Assembly (NCBI GenBank): GCA_019312695.1
Contig: JAFDCT010000217.1
Coordinates: forward strand, 1 to 5,244
Length of the DNA stretch: 5,244 nucleotides
Origin: Deltaproteobacteria bacterium
GTDB taxonomy: Bacteria > Desulfobacterota > Desulfobulbia > Desulfobulbales > BM004
Reading direction: 5' to 3'
Position numbers and translations under genes: made by a program. Below, piece after piece: positions 4,669-5,244 of this stretch. Under the pieces are notes generated by a model. That model saw only the letters and a list, made by a program, of their open reading frames with translations, searched no databases and had not been told where the DNA came from. The number at the start of each line of letters is the position of its first letter. Within the stretch, counting starts at the first letter, position 1.

Positions 4669-4814
4669 GCAAAAAATGACAGTAAATCTTCGGCTCATTC
4701 GATTTCACCCGTCAGTTTTACATACCATTACCACAAAAACAGGCCCTAAAATCGAGTTGCCGACAATGTCTTTGCTTCTTTTCCCCCAGGGTTAAAAGGC
4801 AATTTTTCAGTTTA

Positions 4815-5244
4815 TTAAGGATAAAATATTTTACCCTGCGGCTGCCAGGGCTGATCATATTTTCCTCGCATTATCTGAAAGGACTCAACCAGGTCACCTA
4901 TTTTAACCCTGTTGAAATCCTTGATCTTCAAGCCTGCCTGCTGGCCTTTTGTCGCCTCCCTGACAGCATTCTTTTCAATATGCAGCGACTCGATCATTCC
5001 TGTATACATTGGCCCCATGGCCCCTAGGATCCGGAAAGAACGTCCCAACATCAATTTACCTTTCAGTATCTCACACCCTATAATGATGCCCTTGCGGCTG
5101 CTCTTAAACAGGGCGATGACCCTGGCTGAACCGATAATCTCTTCTGCTGTTTCATGGAAAATCAGGCTTTTGGCGATGGATTCCAGATCTTCCAGCAGTT
5201 TGTAAATCACTCCAAAAAGCCGTATCTCAACATTGTGCTCTAAA
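4815..5244 (-). CDS. IF-2-like translation factor, C-terminal domain (5' end beyond window)
   Basis: The frame is open to the window edge, adding LEHNVEIRLFG before the GTG at 5210, so that GTG is not the real start. The visible 143 residues or so follow the C-terminal region of bacterial initiation factor IF-2: EIRLFGVIYKLLEDL matches the start of the helix leading to domain IV, then IIGSARVIALFKSSRKGIII, GCEILKG (the conserved GC pair of the initiator-tRNA-binding C2 barrel), MIESLHIEKNAVREATKGQQ, GLKIKDFNRVKIGDLVESFQ. In IF-2 this barrel holds fMet-tRNA. The tail MRGKYDQPWQPQGKIFYP is an addition beyond the usual end. No rbfA follows; the next gene downstream is unrelated. It is therefore either infB in an unusual place or a shortened IF-2-like paralogue; the GTPase part is outside the window. 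Confidence 0.85.
   Translation of the reverse strand, partial: LEHNVEIRLFGVIYKLLEDLESIAKSLIFHETAEEIIGSARVIALFKSSRKGIIIGCEILKGKLMLGRSFRILGAMGPMYTGMIESLHIEKNAVREATKGQQAGLKIKDFNRVKIGDLVESFQIMRGKYDQPWQPQGKIFYP

Larger units (their letters stand above)
4410..4814. other. Intergenic region between the microprotein and the IF-2-like gene
   Basis: About 400 bases without a supported gene. It holds the palindrome at 4456-4472 and the hairpin at 4640-4668. On the plus strand two short frames have protein-like wording (EKYEVKILEAFPLEKQGR ending at TGA 4588-4590, and IPFGEARAMMEIILKNAKK from the overlapping frame ending near 4632). This could be a frameshifted gene remnant, but no family was recognised. 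No tRNA or riboswitch was seen. Confidence 0.5.

Noticed and set aside
4825..4840. Palindrome TAAAATATTTTA near the IF-2-like stop
   Set aside because: Short, all A/T, and it overlaps the final codons; easily due to chance.
4912..5205. Plus-strand frame of 97 codons
   Set aside because: Antisense to the clearly conserved IF-2-like domain.

Overview
The window looks like a stretch of chromosome from a Gram-negative, Desulfobacterota-like (deltaproteobacterial) bacterium with moderate, slightly AT-rich base composition. The assignment rests on gene types and protein style (the 8-cysteine mini zinc-ribbon protein, the Cys-cluster PilZ protein, the short endonuclease V, the TerB-like and cupin_3 proteins). 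It is an inference from recalled families, not from a search. There are no rRNA, tRNA or CRISPR features and no intact mobile element.

Layout. (1) 1-121, minus: start of a secreted Gly/Tyr-rich protein cut by the window edge, with a textbook ribosome binding site. (2) 122-495: intergenic, holding a possible decayed transposase zinc-ribbon remnant (minus), a perfect 8-bp hairpin, and a 17-codon leader ORF whose stop overlaps the next start. (3) 496-1041, plus: compact endonuclease V, convergent with (4) a minus-strand cluster read from 2921 down to 1049: cupin_3 protein, TerB-like protein, PilZ protein with an N-terminal cysteine cluster, MazG-type NTP pyrophosphatase, 8-Cys zinc-ribbon protein. 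Gaps are 10 (after frameshift repair), 45 and 10 nt and one 4-nt overlap, so this is probably one operon. It seems to start from a TATAAT box only 7 nt from the first ATG (leaderless). (5) 2975-4409, minus: a 46-aa single-membrane-segment protein, an unrecognised protein of up to 189 aa, and an orphan CheY-like receiver ending in a small terminator. (6) 4410-4814: intergenic, with a 17-bp palindrome, a weak protein-like trace on the plus strand, and a strong hairpin probably ending the last gene. (7) 4815-5244, minus: the C-terminal part of an IF-2-like translation factor, running off the window.

The most informative observations are a clear one-base frameshift in the cupin gene (dropping one base at 2692/2693 restores a family-like C-terminus and a stop just before terB), a possible second one at the start of the MazG gene, the missed 46-aa membrane microprotein, and the grouping of a c-di-GMP-type PilZ sensor with a nucleotide pyrophosphatase and a TerB protein. 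I do not see a convincing new defence or mobile system. The nearest candidates for undescribed biology are the cupin-TerB-PilZ-MazG-zinc-ribbon operon and the microprotein/unknown/receiver trio.
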